Part shown: one piece after another, positions 12,079-24,240 of the stretch
Layout of the letters: every line of letters starts with the position of its first letter
Numbering within the stretch: the stretch's first letter is position 1
Assembly (NCBI RefSeq): GCF_901933205.1
Contig: NC_044571.1
Span: 72,727,689 to 72,791,688 of the forward strand
Direction: 5' to 3'
Origin: Camarhynchus parvulus
Lineage: Eukaryota; Chordata; Aves; Passeriformes; Thraupidae
DNA: 64,000 nt
Translations under genes and position numbers: made by a program
Notes under the pieces: model-generated
The model's database searches: none
Told to the model about the DNA's origin: nothing
What the model saw: the letters and a program-made list of their open reading frames with translations, nothing else

Positions 12079-15000
12079 GAGGGCATTAAGGATGCATGTA
12101 TCTGTGCAGAAGCAGGACTAGGCTGGCAGACAGCAGGATATGTTGGTGTTGCACGCTGTGTGATGCCAAATCCCTGTGTACCACCCTGAGCCTGTGCAGG
12201 CCCTGTGCAGGAGCTCCTCAGGTGTGGTTTTGCTGCACAGAGAACAACCTGCCCCAAGAGCGTCCGTGCAGGGCTTACATCCAGCATCTCAGGAGTGACA
12301 GCCCAGCCCAGCTGATCTCCCACTGGAGATGGCTACGTCCCAAAGTGCAGCTTCCCCACCAAAGGAGAGCTTTCACCTGCTTCCAAAAAGCTCTGTTCTG
12401 GGCCAATCTGCTACACCTTTATTGTCCCTGTGGAGCTGCACCTGCTTCAGCAGTTTCTGGAGCTGTGCAGGGCAGAAGCTGGGACTGTGGAAGCTTTCTG
12501 AGAAACCTTTGCTTGCTGGAGTGGGGAAGGGGTGAGAAAGGGGCACAACAGAACACAGGTTAATTCCTGGGGCTTGTCTGAAAGTGATTCCTCAGAAGGA
12601 AGGAGACAAAACCCCTTGCTTTGCCCCTTTTTTTTTTTTAATGTAATCTGGTACATAGCAGTCCATACCAGCATCTCATATTGTAATTGCTTCATCCACT
12701 CTAAATATCACCTCTTTTCGCAATCTGTCTTGACATATTTCTCTCAGATTATCTCATTTTACTGTGTACAAATGCATCTGTGCCTTCACCTAAAATTAAA
12801 AAGGAAATATGCTAAAAATGTGTTATTCCATTTTTATAATGGTTATCCCATTATGCCAAAGCAACCAGAAAGTAAAGCTTTTCTTTAGTGTCTAAGCAAA
12901 CATTCCCTGTAAGTATCTTTGGTACTAGAAAGCCAGTTTATTCAAGTTAAATATTTAATGTGGGTCACGGTTCATCAAAAGACATTCTTAGCTTGCAGTC
13001 CATGACTGTCTCTATAGATGTCTAGTGAAAGACATCAGGATGTGCTGAAACCCTTCTGAAAACGTGCATAATTTGGGACTAAGTGCCTTTTGTGCCCTTG
13101 CTGCTTGAGCCTAAAAAACCTGGAAACGTGGATGGCAGTTTTTAGCTTTGGAAATCAGTTTCTGTAGGGATGTCTTTAGCAGGCAGGGTAGAGAAAGCCT
13201 TGAAGGACTGGATGCAGTGGCCAGCAGCTATAGTAGTCCCACACTACACAATGTGTACTATCACTGACATGCTCTGCCAAACCCCCATGCTGCAGCGTTT
13301 CCAAGGAGACATGAGACCATGTTAGTGTCTCGCAGGAGTTTGAAACCGGCTCCATCTGATATATTATTTAATATTTCCATTAATAGAGCTTGGTGAAACT
13401 ACTAATTTCTGGTCGAGCTTCTCTCAGGTCAGAGGCCAATAGTTACCCTTGCACATGAATGGGAGTTTTGGTGTTCACATGCGAAAAGAAGTGGGAGAAA
13501 GTAGAAAAGAGAACTTGGAAATACTTTGAGGTTAGAGAGGGAACTTGCAGTGAAATTCCCAAGCCCACTCTTTGGTTTGCAAGGGGCAGAAATGAGAGCA
13601 GAGTCTGTCAGAATACTCAGGGAAACAAATGGAAAAAATGGAAATATTTTGTGTTTTTTAACAAAATCATTTAGTCATCATGTGTTTTGGAGAAAAATGC
13701 ATTGAAAGTAGAGTTTTTCTACTTAAAATTCACATTTTTTCTTTCTCTACAGGGACATCACATCGAATAGTGATGAGCACAGAATATATAAGGGACATGC
13801 CCAGGACAGACTAGAAAAGCACACTCCTCTCCTGGGCCCATGGAGAGAGATGAGTGGAGCAGCACTGCTCACCTTCATGCTCTGAGATGCTCGTTTGTTT
13901 TCCCATCTGTTCTTGTCCTCCAAGAAATGTGACTGTGTCAATAACAGTTTCACTAGTAAGGCAGTAATGAAATACTTACTTTGGCCTGGATTTTGACCCT
14001 GAACCCCTATGAAATACCAGTGAGATCTCAGAACTCCTCTTTTCCATTGTTACATGACTTCCCTGGAGATCAGACTGGCACACAAGCGGTAGTCAGCTAT
14101 ATTTTGCAGCCAGAGACATTTAATTTTACAACTTTCTAATTAGAAGGATAATTAAAAAATTTTCAAGACAAGGTCAGAGAAACATCCGTCAGGGACAGTC
14201 TGGATGTCTTGCAGCCTGTCTCAGTGTGGGGTTTGGACTGTGTGATGTCCCAAGGCACTTTGCAGCCCTCCTGCTTTCACACCTTCTGGCTGGAACGGTC
14301 AGACGCAGCACCCTGCCTCACCAGCTGTGCCGTGGGAGGCTTCTGCTGACAGGGAAGACAGGGAGCCTTCCCAGGTGTGAGAATGTTAAAAGCAAATATA
14401 ATATTGCATTTTAAGTGGCAGAGCCGAATGCCTTCCCACCCTTGCCAGAACCACTCACGTGTCACCTCACCGACATTAATTTTCCTCTCACTTCATGCTG
14501 GAGAGTCAGACTGGGTTATGGATGATGACTGAAGAATGTTACCGTCCTTAGTAAAGCGTTTGGGCTGCATGCTCCTGTTTTCCAGCCTTGTGAGAGGCTC
14601 ACTGTTGCTCCCCAAGGAGGGTCAGACCTTTGGGTGGAGGCTACTGAGGAATTTGCTTACCAGATTAGTGGACAAGGGGGAAACAGTACAGTTCATCCAG
14701 CTGCCAGGGGTGCATTTAATACTGCATTGCACAACAGATTGATTTGCAAGGTCAGAAAGCATAGCAGAGAATAGGCAAGAAAATGTTGAAAAGGATTTAA
14801 AAAATGGCTTAAGGGCAAAGAAAAGGCAAAGCCATTAATGAGGAAAATTTTAAGCAGTTATCTTTATTATGGTACCCCTCTGGGTTTTTTTGTGCCAGTT
14901 CTCCTGAGGAAGATACTTGGAAAATAGTGAAGGGGGCGGATGGTCTAGCCTGGGAGGATGGCAAAGGATGCAAATGCAGAGTTGAGGTGCCTTCCAGCAT

Positions 15001-16461
15001 TCTCCTTTCTATCCTTAGGAACTGGGTACCAGTTCACATCAGATTCAGACTGAACCCCAAAGCAAAAGTTGATAAGAAGAGGAGTCAGTCTGCTTCTGTG
15101 GGAACCCAAGCTCCTGCTTGCACACACAGCAGGACTGAGTTTTCCCCCTTTGCTTTCACATCTTCTCCCCGAGGTCCCCTATTGCTTGAAAAAAATATTT
15201 AAGTCCTGGGTTTCAATTCAGCAAACAGATAAATCTTTCTCCTGGTGATGCCCAAGAGCTGGTCTTTGCCACTTTCATGGCCAGGCCAGGCAGTGCTGAA
15301 GTGCTGGAACATGGAGAGACCCTGCAGAATGACCCGACACGGCTCCAGATCCTCTGCTTTGTAAGAGCCTTTGAAAAATTGGTTACAACAGGTCATTTCA
15401 AACATACTGAGCTGTAGCCCTCTTTGAGAAGTTCTGAGACATTCTTGCCTTGAGGCAAAAAGGTGAAAGTGTAGGTTCTTGACACCACTTTCAGATTAAT
15501 TTCTGCATGAAGTGATTAGGAAACATGGCTGCGATAGTATTGCGTTTGGAAACTTAGGGCCTTTTTTCCCTGCTTCTTCCTGGTTTTCAGATTTAACACA
15601 TTTTCTTTTTTCAGCTCTATGCTAATTAGCATCAAACTGTAATGAGATAGAATAATTTAAAAAATAACTTAAACGAGCCAAGAGTTATAAAAATAACAAA
15701 TCCTGTGGGTAGCATCCAAAAGACTTTCTATCATGCTGACTGATTAGAAGACTCACTGAATTGTCTGTATGGAAATTTTGTGTCACCAATCCCTGGCATT
15801 CAGAAATTTTGAGATTTTAAAATTAACAGGCTCACATCACTTCTATTTGCTTTTTGATTGATTTTGTAACCTCTATACTGCAGGCTCCTTTGTTTCGATA
15901 TGAGGATTTTTTCTGAAAAAAGTCAAGGAATAGAAGCTTTTTTAATTCTTAAAGGCAAGCTGAGATTCTCTGATGTTCACTGGATTTCAGGAGCAGTGAG
16001 TGGTCTTAAAATATTGCAGATGTTGGGCATGTCACAAAGGCTATAAGGAACTGTAGGAGTAATTTATTTTCAATATGAAGAAAATACACAGAATTCAGTT
16101 TAAAAAAATTTCCTTTTAAGTGATAAGGCATTTCCATCAGAAATTGGACTCACTGTGGCCTGTTGGGCTTTCACTAGGCTGGCGGCGCAAGGTGAACAGC
16201 CTGCTTGGGAAAGCAGGCCATGCAACATGATTTTTTGAGTTGCATCTTGGAGGATTTAAATTCTTCATTCCTAAAATGACTGGAAAGGGTCTGATTCAGG
16301 TATACCCATCACTGCCTGTCATACACACTGGGATGATGCCCCATTTGTTTGGCTACAAGGAGTGTTTCCACCTTCATCCCACTCCACATCTCTTGACTCC
16401 TGCAGGCCAGGGCTGGGCTCCCTCAGCCGCTATCCAGATGGGGCCAGGAGATGGATCCCGG

Positions 16462-16499
16462 GAGAGCTGGACTCCCCAGGGAGAGCTGGACTCCCCAGG
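16462..16499. repeat. 19-bp tandem duplication, two copies
   Basis: The unit GAGAGCTGGACTCCCCAGG occurs twice, head to tail, without mismatch. A third, partial GGGAGCTGG lies about 30 bp downstream. The perfect identity suggests a recent replication-slippage event. Confidence 0.9.
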
Positions 16500-18680
16500 G
16501 AAGTGCTGGCAGCACTACATTGTGGGAGCTGGACCCCACTGCAGCACTGGTTCCTGGGACAGAGGCCTGAAGCTCTGCATGGCTGATGCCTTTGGGGAAA
16601 GGGATGTCAGGAGCACTGATGCTGCAGCACACATTCCAGGAGACCAGGTCTGCTCAAGCCCTGCTAACTGCAAACAATACCTTGGGTATTAGGCAGAGCT
16701 GGGAGACAACCAGTTTATCTGCCAGCTTCTTCCCTCTGGCTGGAGACACCTGTGGTAAGCCATGGTGAAAGGGGCTTTACAGAAGCAGCCCCAGTAGCAG
16801 TTAAACTGCTTTCTTCAGAAGTCCATCATTCCCATTTCAGAGGGCTTACTTAAGGCAGGATCTGACTTGAGCAGACAGGCAGTGCCTGACAGCTCAGGAG
16901 ACCTGGAGAAGTGACACAGGAGGGACAGAGCTGCATCATCATTCCTGGCATCAAGCATGGCTGTGGCCATAGCTCAGCTTTCTGTATAATGGTGCTGTTT
17001 TAAAACTGTGCTCAGGCCAGGCTCTCCTTGATTAAGAGCAGCCAGATGGACACCATAAATCAGCTGGAAAACTCTGGGCCAAACTCCATGCTCGCACTGA
17101 TTCAAACAACCCCATTTAATGTCACAAATGGGATTTGTGGAAAAGAAGCCCAAAGCAGAATTTGGCCTTTCATGTTTGTTTAGATTAAGAAATTTGGACA
17201 GTAAAAGCCCACTTATATTCTGGCTAGCAGGGTGGGTATCAGAGCACTCGAGCAGTGGGAAGCCCAGACAGATGGTTACATGAATCACAGAGAGGCAGGT
17301 CTGATTATCTTGATATTTTCCATGAGATAAAGCGGGGGGATGCAGTGCCATATGGTGGAATATGGCTGAGGGACTCTCAGCAGCTGGGCAGGATGTGAGT
17401 ACTTTCCAAGGCAAGTGGAAGAGTTCTCAGAGGGTCAGACAAGGAAAAGGTGGCTTTCTGGGACAGCCAGGGATGCTGAGCCACTGGAGAAGCAGTGTCC
17501 TGAGAGAAGGATGAGAGAATAAAACCAGACAGGTTGGTCAGTGCAAAAGCACTGCAGCATGGAGAGAAACAGGGAGGAGAAAGGTAAGTGTGTGAGGGTG
17601 AACAAAGAAGGAAAGAAGTTTTGCATGGAGGAGGAGGGAAGGGAAGCCAGTGGCATTTTTGGGGCTGAGTGCCTACAGAAAGGGCAAAGGGAACAGGAGA
17701 CCAGTGCTGCTGATGTCCTCTGTCTCCAGAGGCTGCTGTTGTTTTGCTGAACCTCACAGTTATTTCTTACAGGCTACCCTAAAATAGAAACAGCCTATGG
17801 TTTGCCAGTCCATCTTGTCCTGAGGACTGAGGCAAAAAGGAAATTGCATAGAAGAACTGGATTTCCACAGACATCTTAAAATGTGACCTTGTGCACAGTC
17901 ATTTAGACTCACTTCACTTTCATGAGCTGTTGGCTGGGATGGCTGGTCCAAGGCTTTATGTTTTGCTTGTAGCAAATCTATTTGAAGAATACCCCATTTT
18001 AAAACAATATGCTACCCAAGGAAATTTACTCCTCTGAGGTAATCAAAGGATACAGTGGATTAATTTTTTTGAGCCCAAGAGATACAGGGTACAGTGGGTT
18101 TATTTTCTTGAGACAAGAACTTTCTGGCAGACAGTGCTTAGGGGCCTGCAGGTGCACCAGGACAGTGGGTGCCTTTCACACAGAGAGTGTCAAGAAGAAG
18201 ACACAGTGCCACAGGACCTACCAGAAATAGCTCTCCACATCAGTAGCAAATCCAGAGCACAATGCTAAAAAACATACTCAAGAGGTAAAAAAGATTTTAG
18301 CTACAACTCATTGGATAACCAGGGGTACAAGGGGATGATCCAAGGTCTGGATACCCAAGAGTGGAGGCAGGGGCATGAGATGCAGGGAGATGTGCAGTGC
18401 TGTATCACAGGTTTACCACTTTTTCCCAGAGAGGGTGATTTGGGTTTGGTTGTTTTTTTTTTTCAGTGGCTAGCAGGCAAATCTCACGTGTCCAAATTGG
18501 GGAAGTGTCATAGATGTTGTTTGGGTCTGGTCAGGAAAATGAGAAATGAGTTTTCTTTTGTTTGGGTTCCGTGGTTTGCTTGAAGCTGGGTGCATGTTTA
18601 GCAAACCTCAGAAACAAGGTTAGATACGTCAGTGAGCCAGTGGAAAAGTACTGGGGAGGAAGTGTGCAAGGGCTGTCTGG

Positions 18681-18730
18681 AAGATGCCACATGGGCTGGC
18701 TGGACCAAAGATGCCACATGGGCTGGCTGA
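18681..18730. repeat. 27-bp tandem duplication, two copies
   Basis: The phrase AAGATGCCACATGGGCTGGC recurs at an offset of 27 bp. The second copy is complete only over its first part. The repeated unit is shared by open frames on both strands, which explains their internally repeated residues. Confidence 0.9.
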
Positions 18731-19834
18731 ATCACAGGCTGGGTGAACCAAAGCTCATGCCCCTCAGTGCTGGATCTGGCTGCAGTCACGAAATCCAGGG
18801 GACACAGCGTATGAGCCCTGGTGACACTGCAGCAGGGTCCCCTGCCTCCAGGCCTTCCAGCACCAGGAGCCAGCCCAGCCTGGCAGGACAAACTGGAAAG
18901 GCAGCATTGGAGACCACTTTAAGGGACAAAGTATCGATAACTTGAGCTGTAAGGAAACAGCAGACTAGATGACTCACTGGAAGTAAAATGGGACAAACAG
19001 TTTCAAACCAGGTGCCTAACTTTACTCATCCAACATGCAGCTAGTTGCTCTGATTTATTAATATTAGCTGATGTCCAGCAGTACAATTCCAGAGGGAAGC
19101 CATAATTCCCACCTTTTTTATAACTACAGGCATCTCAAAAAGCAACTGGGAGTATATGTACAGGCAGTGCAGGGACAAATTTCAAAGTGAATTACATGTT
19201 GCTCTTTTATTCTAAGAATAGGAAAGGGACTGTACATTATTTGTCAAGTCATTGCCCCATAGAAGGGCTGATTGTCTCTTGCATGCTGAGGAAATAGCAA
19301 ATGTCTCTTTTTTTTCTGTCAGAAGATCAAATAGACAGATTTCACAACAGAGGAACTGGACCCTTTGTGTGGAGAAGTAGCTGTGTGAAGTGACAGCATT
19401 TTGAGTCAGCAGACAGCTTCATCAAGAAATACAGGGTATATTTGCAGGGATGTAGAAGTGCCGGTGTGTGGGCAGCCCCTTACCAGAGGCAGGTAATATG
19501 AGAGGCCCAAGGGAATGGAAGTAGTGAGGGGTAACCTTGTTATGCTCCCAAGATGGGGCTCATGTCATGACACATGATGTGAAAAGTAGGAATGATTAAC
19601 TGTGGATGTAAAAAGGCAGGATTTAGGGTGAGAAAAGGGAATTGATTCCAGATTTAGTGTCTGAGGCACTTTCACAGAATGGTTCTGGCAATTTGTTAGC
19701 CAGATCAATGTATGATTTCTTACTTCAGAAATGCTCATCTCTGCTTGACACGCCGACGCAGGGGTGGATGTCAGTGGAGACAAGAAAAAGGACTGCTTTG
19801 CCTTATCTGGCCTCTTTTCCAAATGTCTTCACTT

Positions 19835-20788
19835 TCAGCAGTTTATAGCTTCCATCTTGTCCACATAATTCAGAAACATCTCCAGACAAATCCTGACTTC
19901 AGAGGCCAAGCCACAAAATCCCTTTCCCGTCGTGACCCGGTATGCAGCAGAGCTGTGAACCGGTCCTCTGCTGCTGCTATTGCCAGCAAAGGCGCAGTGA
20001 GAGGCAGAGTTCTCCTCCCAGGAATCCTCTGAGCTCAGGGACAGGCATTTGAGGGATTTTGGCACACTCTCAGGTGATGGGGTCTTCATGCAAACCAGCT
20101 GTCTGCATGTGCTGTGCGAAGCCGACCTCTGGGCAGCAGGACTGAAAAGGTTTCTTGGAAAGCGTTGCGGACTTGCTACTTCCCTGGAGCTGCTATGACT
20201 GCAGTAGAACAGCAAGTGTGCTCTGATCCAATGGCAGTTACCCAGCCTCAAAGCAGAGGTCATGGTCATTAACACCAGGGACCCTTTCTGGCCACAAACA
20301 ACGCAGTAAATAACATCATCCATCCAGCCTGCGAGTGGAGCACGGAAAACACAGTCCCAGGTTCGATCTTCAGGATGCTCACCCTCACCTGGGGACTGTA
20401 GCAGCTCTTTCCCAGTTGAGCTGCTCTCCTGCTTGTACCACCCATGTGCTGCACTCATCTGTCCTGTGAAGATTAAGTGTGTGGGTTTATGAAGACAATA
20501 CAGTTTGGATTTTACGACTGCAGACATCTCCTGTCTCTCCAGCTGCAGGAGGGCAGGATACACGCTCTCTTCCCAGCCAGAAGCAGAGACCACCTGCTTG
20601 GCTCCTGTTGCAGCTGCCTGTGGACAGGCTGAGCAGGAGGAACATGCAAGGGCTTTCCGAGAGGGTAGGGCAAGGGCTTGCACACTGGGACAATGCTGCC
20701 CCACAGGTGGCCAGAGTCCTTGGCTGAAAACTGCAGGACGAAACCAGAGCAGGCAGGAAAATAATGGACAGGGAAATGATGATTCCAT
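19835..20788 (-). other. Unassigned 317-codon open frame
   Basis: This is the longest open frame outside the CpG island. Its product is Ser-, Cys- and Ala-rich, with no domain, signal peptide or membrane segment that I recognise. Its C-terminal third contains a Ser/Pro/Glu-rich stretch (about residues 225-270) that looks mildly protein-like. Arguments against a gene are three plus-strand frames of 82-106 codons overlapping the same DNA, which suggests local stop depletion from base composition, and no visible promoter or polyadenylation context. It could be part of a long exon of an unknown transcript, but chance is the simpler reading. Confidence 0.12.
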
Positions 20789-21262
20789 CTAGGTGTCTGT
20801 GCACATTAATGTGTGTACATGTGGCTGAGGAAAATGCAGAGCCAGAAATGCATAGAAGCAAACCCTCCAGGACGGGGACAGATTATAGTGCCTCTCTTTG
20901 ATTTACTCTAAAGGAGGCCTTCCCATTATGTCATGGGGGAAAGCAATATGTTATTACTGTTTTATGGTGATCAAGGTAAAAATTTGTTGATCTGCCACTC
21001 TTTTGATCCAGAAAGCCTGAGCTGGTACAGTGTGATACTGAGTTTTGACAGATGAAAAGAGGGAAAATGATCAGTGCATGAACACACTGTGCTATGGAGC
21101 AGTCACACCTAGAAAGGACAAGGGAAGTGTTCCTTTCTTTTCTGATGGTGGGAAGTGGAAAGCTCACTATAGACAGGCACAGACAGATGTCATTTTCAAT
21201 CACCTGCCCCATGGATGACAACAATCATAAACAACTGGAAAATATGTATTTCATCAGGCTTA

Positions 21263-21305
21263 CACACAATTACTGTCTATTTTCCACACAATTACTGCCT
21301 ATTTT
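21263..21305. repeat. 22-bp tandem duplication, two copies
   Basis: The unit CACACAATTACTGTCTATTT is repeated at a 22-bp offset with a single T/C difference (ACTGTC versus ACTGCC). This is a simple local slippage duplication. Confidence 0.9.
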
Positions 21306-23984
21306 GTTTTCTACATTTGCATATTCATTCCAAATCCTTTCATACACAATTTAACAGATAGAAAAGAAACCCTCCCTCAAAATTCTTTGTTTTTACATAA
21401 GAAGCTAAACTGTCAATAATAATCACCATTTCCAAAGACAGCTTAAGCAGCAGAAAACTTGTGGAAGGGCATGGAATTTACTTTTTTTGTTGTTTGCTTG
21501 AGCCATATTCCTATTTAATAAAAAATTTATAGAGTATCAGTTTTCTAGAGATATGTTTTAGTTGTTACCTTGTGAGATTATTTCCCCCATCAGCCATCAC
21601 TAAGGTGGGAAGGGGCAGACCCACGGCATCCCTGGTTTGGGCTGTTCCTGCAGGTCTCCAGGGATGGTGACCACAGTATTGCTGGGAAAGTACAAAGGAC
21701 TGTTGAGACTCCCATCAACTGCAGTGCTTGCGAGATACTTAACCAGAATATTTGATGACTTGACTCTTTCTGAATACTAGCCAAGACAATGCATCAGAAG
21801 CTGCATGGATTTTCACAGCTTCTACCCATGCAGCTGCATTTTATGAATTAGGCTGTATTTTAGTAAGTTTTTTAACTAAAGTGATGCTCAGAATCTGAAA
21901 CATTTTAAACCTGGGCTTGTTTGAGATGTTTTTTTACATCTTTAATAATTAATTAAGACAGATTTACCTCAAACTTGAGCCTGATTATCCCCAGTTACTT
22001 CTCCTACCCTGGACATTGCCCTTTCCATTTTCAGCTGGGCACCACTATTTCCCATTTGGCTGCCTCTGATGGTACCACATGAGCTGAACTAATTTATCCA
22101 AGCGCTACGATTTCAGAACAGAAAATGGTATTGAGTTAATTTCAAGGCTGACTCAGCAGCTTTCTGGAGGATGACAATTTAGAGACAGGACCTGAATTCT
22201 CCATCCCTGAAGTATTGAAAAGTTGCATCTCTTTCACAGGTGACTCACTGCACATCCCAGCCAAGCCCAAAGTCTGCCTGTCCAGGCATGTGGCATGGTC
22301 ATCAGTGTCACATTTGGCTTCTGTGAAAGTGCAACAGACTCAGTCGAAAATATTTCTGGGACAAACTTACAAAAATGCTGAACTGAAGATAGTTGCTAAC
22401 CTTGCCCTCAGGACAACTGACGTAAAATACTGGTTTAGGACTTGTCTGTAGCAAAAATCCCACAATGAGGAAAAGAAACAAACTGTTTCTGTCCTGATAT
22501 TTGGTATGATTATTGCTGCAATGTTCTACAACATGGTTCTCACCTTTCCATATCAAGTGGAGTCCACAAACTCTAAATCAAGTAACATCATCTCTGACAT
22601 TTTAGCTATTATGATACCAGACCAAAAGATTTATATTTTGCTCAACATAAAGTAGTTACAGCTTGTCTCTGCTGAGGAGAAAGTCACAAGTGGAATTTGG
22701 TGTCATGAAAACAATTTCTTTCTCCTTAAAACAAACCCTGTTTGTTATGGTGATTTAGCTCAACCTATCTCTTGTTCTTACCACCTGCTGCTCAGAGATG
22801 CCTAGTCAGCTTTTGGCCAGCAAAATAAACTTCTCTAGCAAGTCCCACCAGTGTTCTCATTCTACCAAGGTAAAAATAGAGACTCTATATGAAGAGATTC
22901 AACTTCAGACATATCAGAAATTTGAGCCACCCCCTTCCAAACAACAAGTTCATTTTCACATTATATACTGAATACACATCTTTCATTTCCTCAAGGAAAC
23001 ATATCTGTAATATTTCCAAAGGCAAAAACGTATACATATATACACCTTCAGCTCATAGAAACCTGAAACTGCAATGTATTAACTTGTCCTTGTCAGTTCT
23101 CTATCGTGTGTATATGAGTTAATTTTGAAGCCTGCTCTCCTTGCAGTCAGTAATAACCTATGCAGAGGTAGCTGAGTACACCCACAGTAATCACAGAATC
23201 TGCAAAGAGAAAATTCTTCAGTAGAGATAATATATTTAAACCTCAGGAACCTCCAAGCTTATGTACTCTACATTTCCAGAGATGTAAATATACCTAAGAA
23301 GAGCCAGAAGGGTATAAAGGTTAAGGTTGAAAATGGAGTTTTCAAATTTGGACTAGTCTTTTCCAATCTGTCAACATCCAAATGCTTCCTGCTTGTCACC
23401 CTTTTTCCCTTCTTGTAGGGAATATGTGAAAATAACTTAAAGAATGGAAGTAAATGGGAAAACTGAGAGAAACCAGTGCATCAAATCTCTCCCAAATCTC
23501 TCCCCTTCTCACATCCCATGCATTGTGTTTTCAAATTGGCCAAGACTTGGTTTACTAATTAAAAGCTACTCCGCTCTCCTAAATGGTGATGAGCCATGGC
23601 GTGGTGGTAAACCAGCTGTGTGTATAGAAAGTTCTTGAAACCATTATTGTGTTGGCATTGTTCATGCATTTTACAAGTATTAGGTCTGCAATGCAAGTTA
23701 TGAGAGAAATCTTTTTTGGTTTGGAAAGTAGTAAAAATCTGGGGGAAAGGATGACCTTCTCACTGAGAACTAACGACAACATAAACAAACAGCCTAAGCC
23801 ACATGGAAAAGTAACATAGCTCCCTTGCATATGTGCTCTGCATTATAGGAAGTGTAAATGCATAAAAAATGATTGGTCAGGTATGAAACAAATGTGTGTG
23901 TGTGTCCTTCCCTTCCCTCCACATTAATACAACTTTAAGATTGAAAATATGATCATGAAACATCAACAGAGCAGTGGAATTATG

Positions 23985-24240
23985 TGCAATAAGCCACATG
24001 TGTTTCTAAATGAAAGATCTTGCCAAACAGTCTTGATTACATTTTATGATGGCGTTTTACTATTACTGGACAAAAGCAATGACGTAAAGGAAACATTCTG
24101 GGATTTTAGGGAAGCAAATGATAGGGTATCTCACACCAAAGAATAATAATCAAAACTAGCCTGGAAATGAACATTGTCACATGGATTGAAAACTGGCTGG
24201 AAAGCTACAAACACAGAGCTATGAGGCATAACAAAACATT
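23985..24240 (+). mobile_element. Ancient CR1-type LINE relic, reverse-transcriptase region
   Basis: A decayed piece of a CR1-like ORF2 can be read through stops and frameshifts. It starts with the phrase around AGATCTTGCCAAACAG. It then reads a W-D-F-R-E-A-N-D pattern standing where LINE reverse transcriptases have their palm A motif (L/F-D-F-x-K-A-F-D). Finally comes a W-I-E-N-W-L motif (plus-strand ATGGATTGAAAACTGGCTGG) typical of the CR1 RT. The first aspartate-containing motif is altered and several stops interrupt it, so it is non-functional. It is far more diverged than the CR1 copies at 11.7 and 58.3 kb, so it is an older insertion. Confidence 0.7.

Larger units (their letters stand above)
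12079..23984. other. Intergenic, no gene recognised
   Basis: About 12 kb without a gene I can support. It contains three short tandem duplications and a 317-codon minus-strand open frame near 19.8-20.8 kb, listed separately, plus short poly-T and TG runs. The bird orthologues of the genes that sit upstream of ARHGAP20 in mammals (the POU2AF group, from memory) were not recognised here. Confidence 0.5.

Noticed and set aside
20355..20372. tRNA B-box-like GGTTCGATC
   Set aside because: No A-box at the right distance upstream and no cloverleaf can be folded around it.
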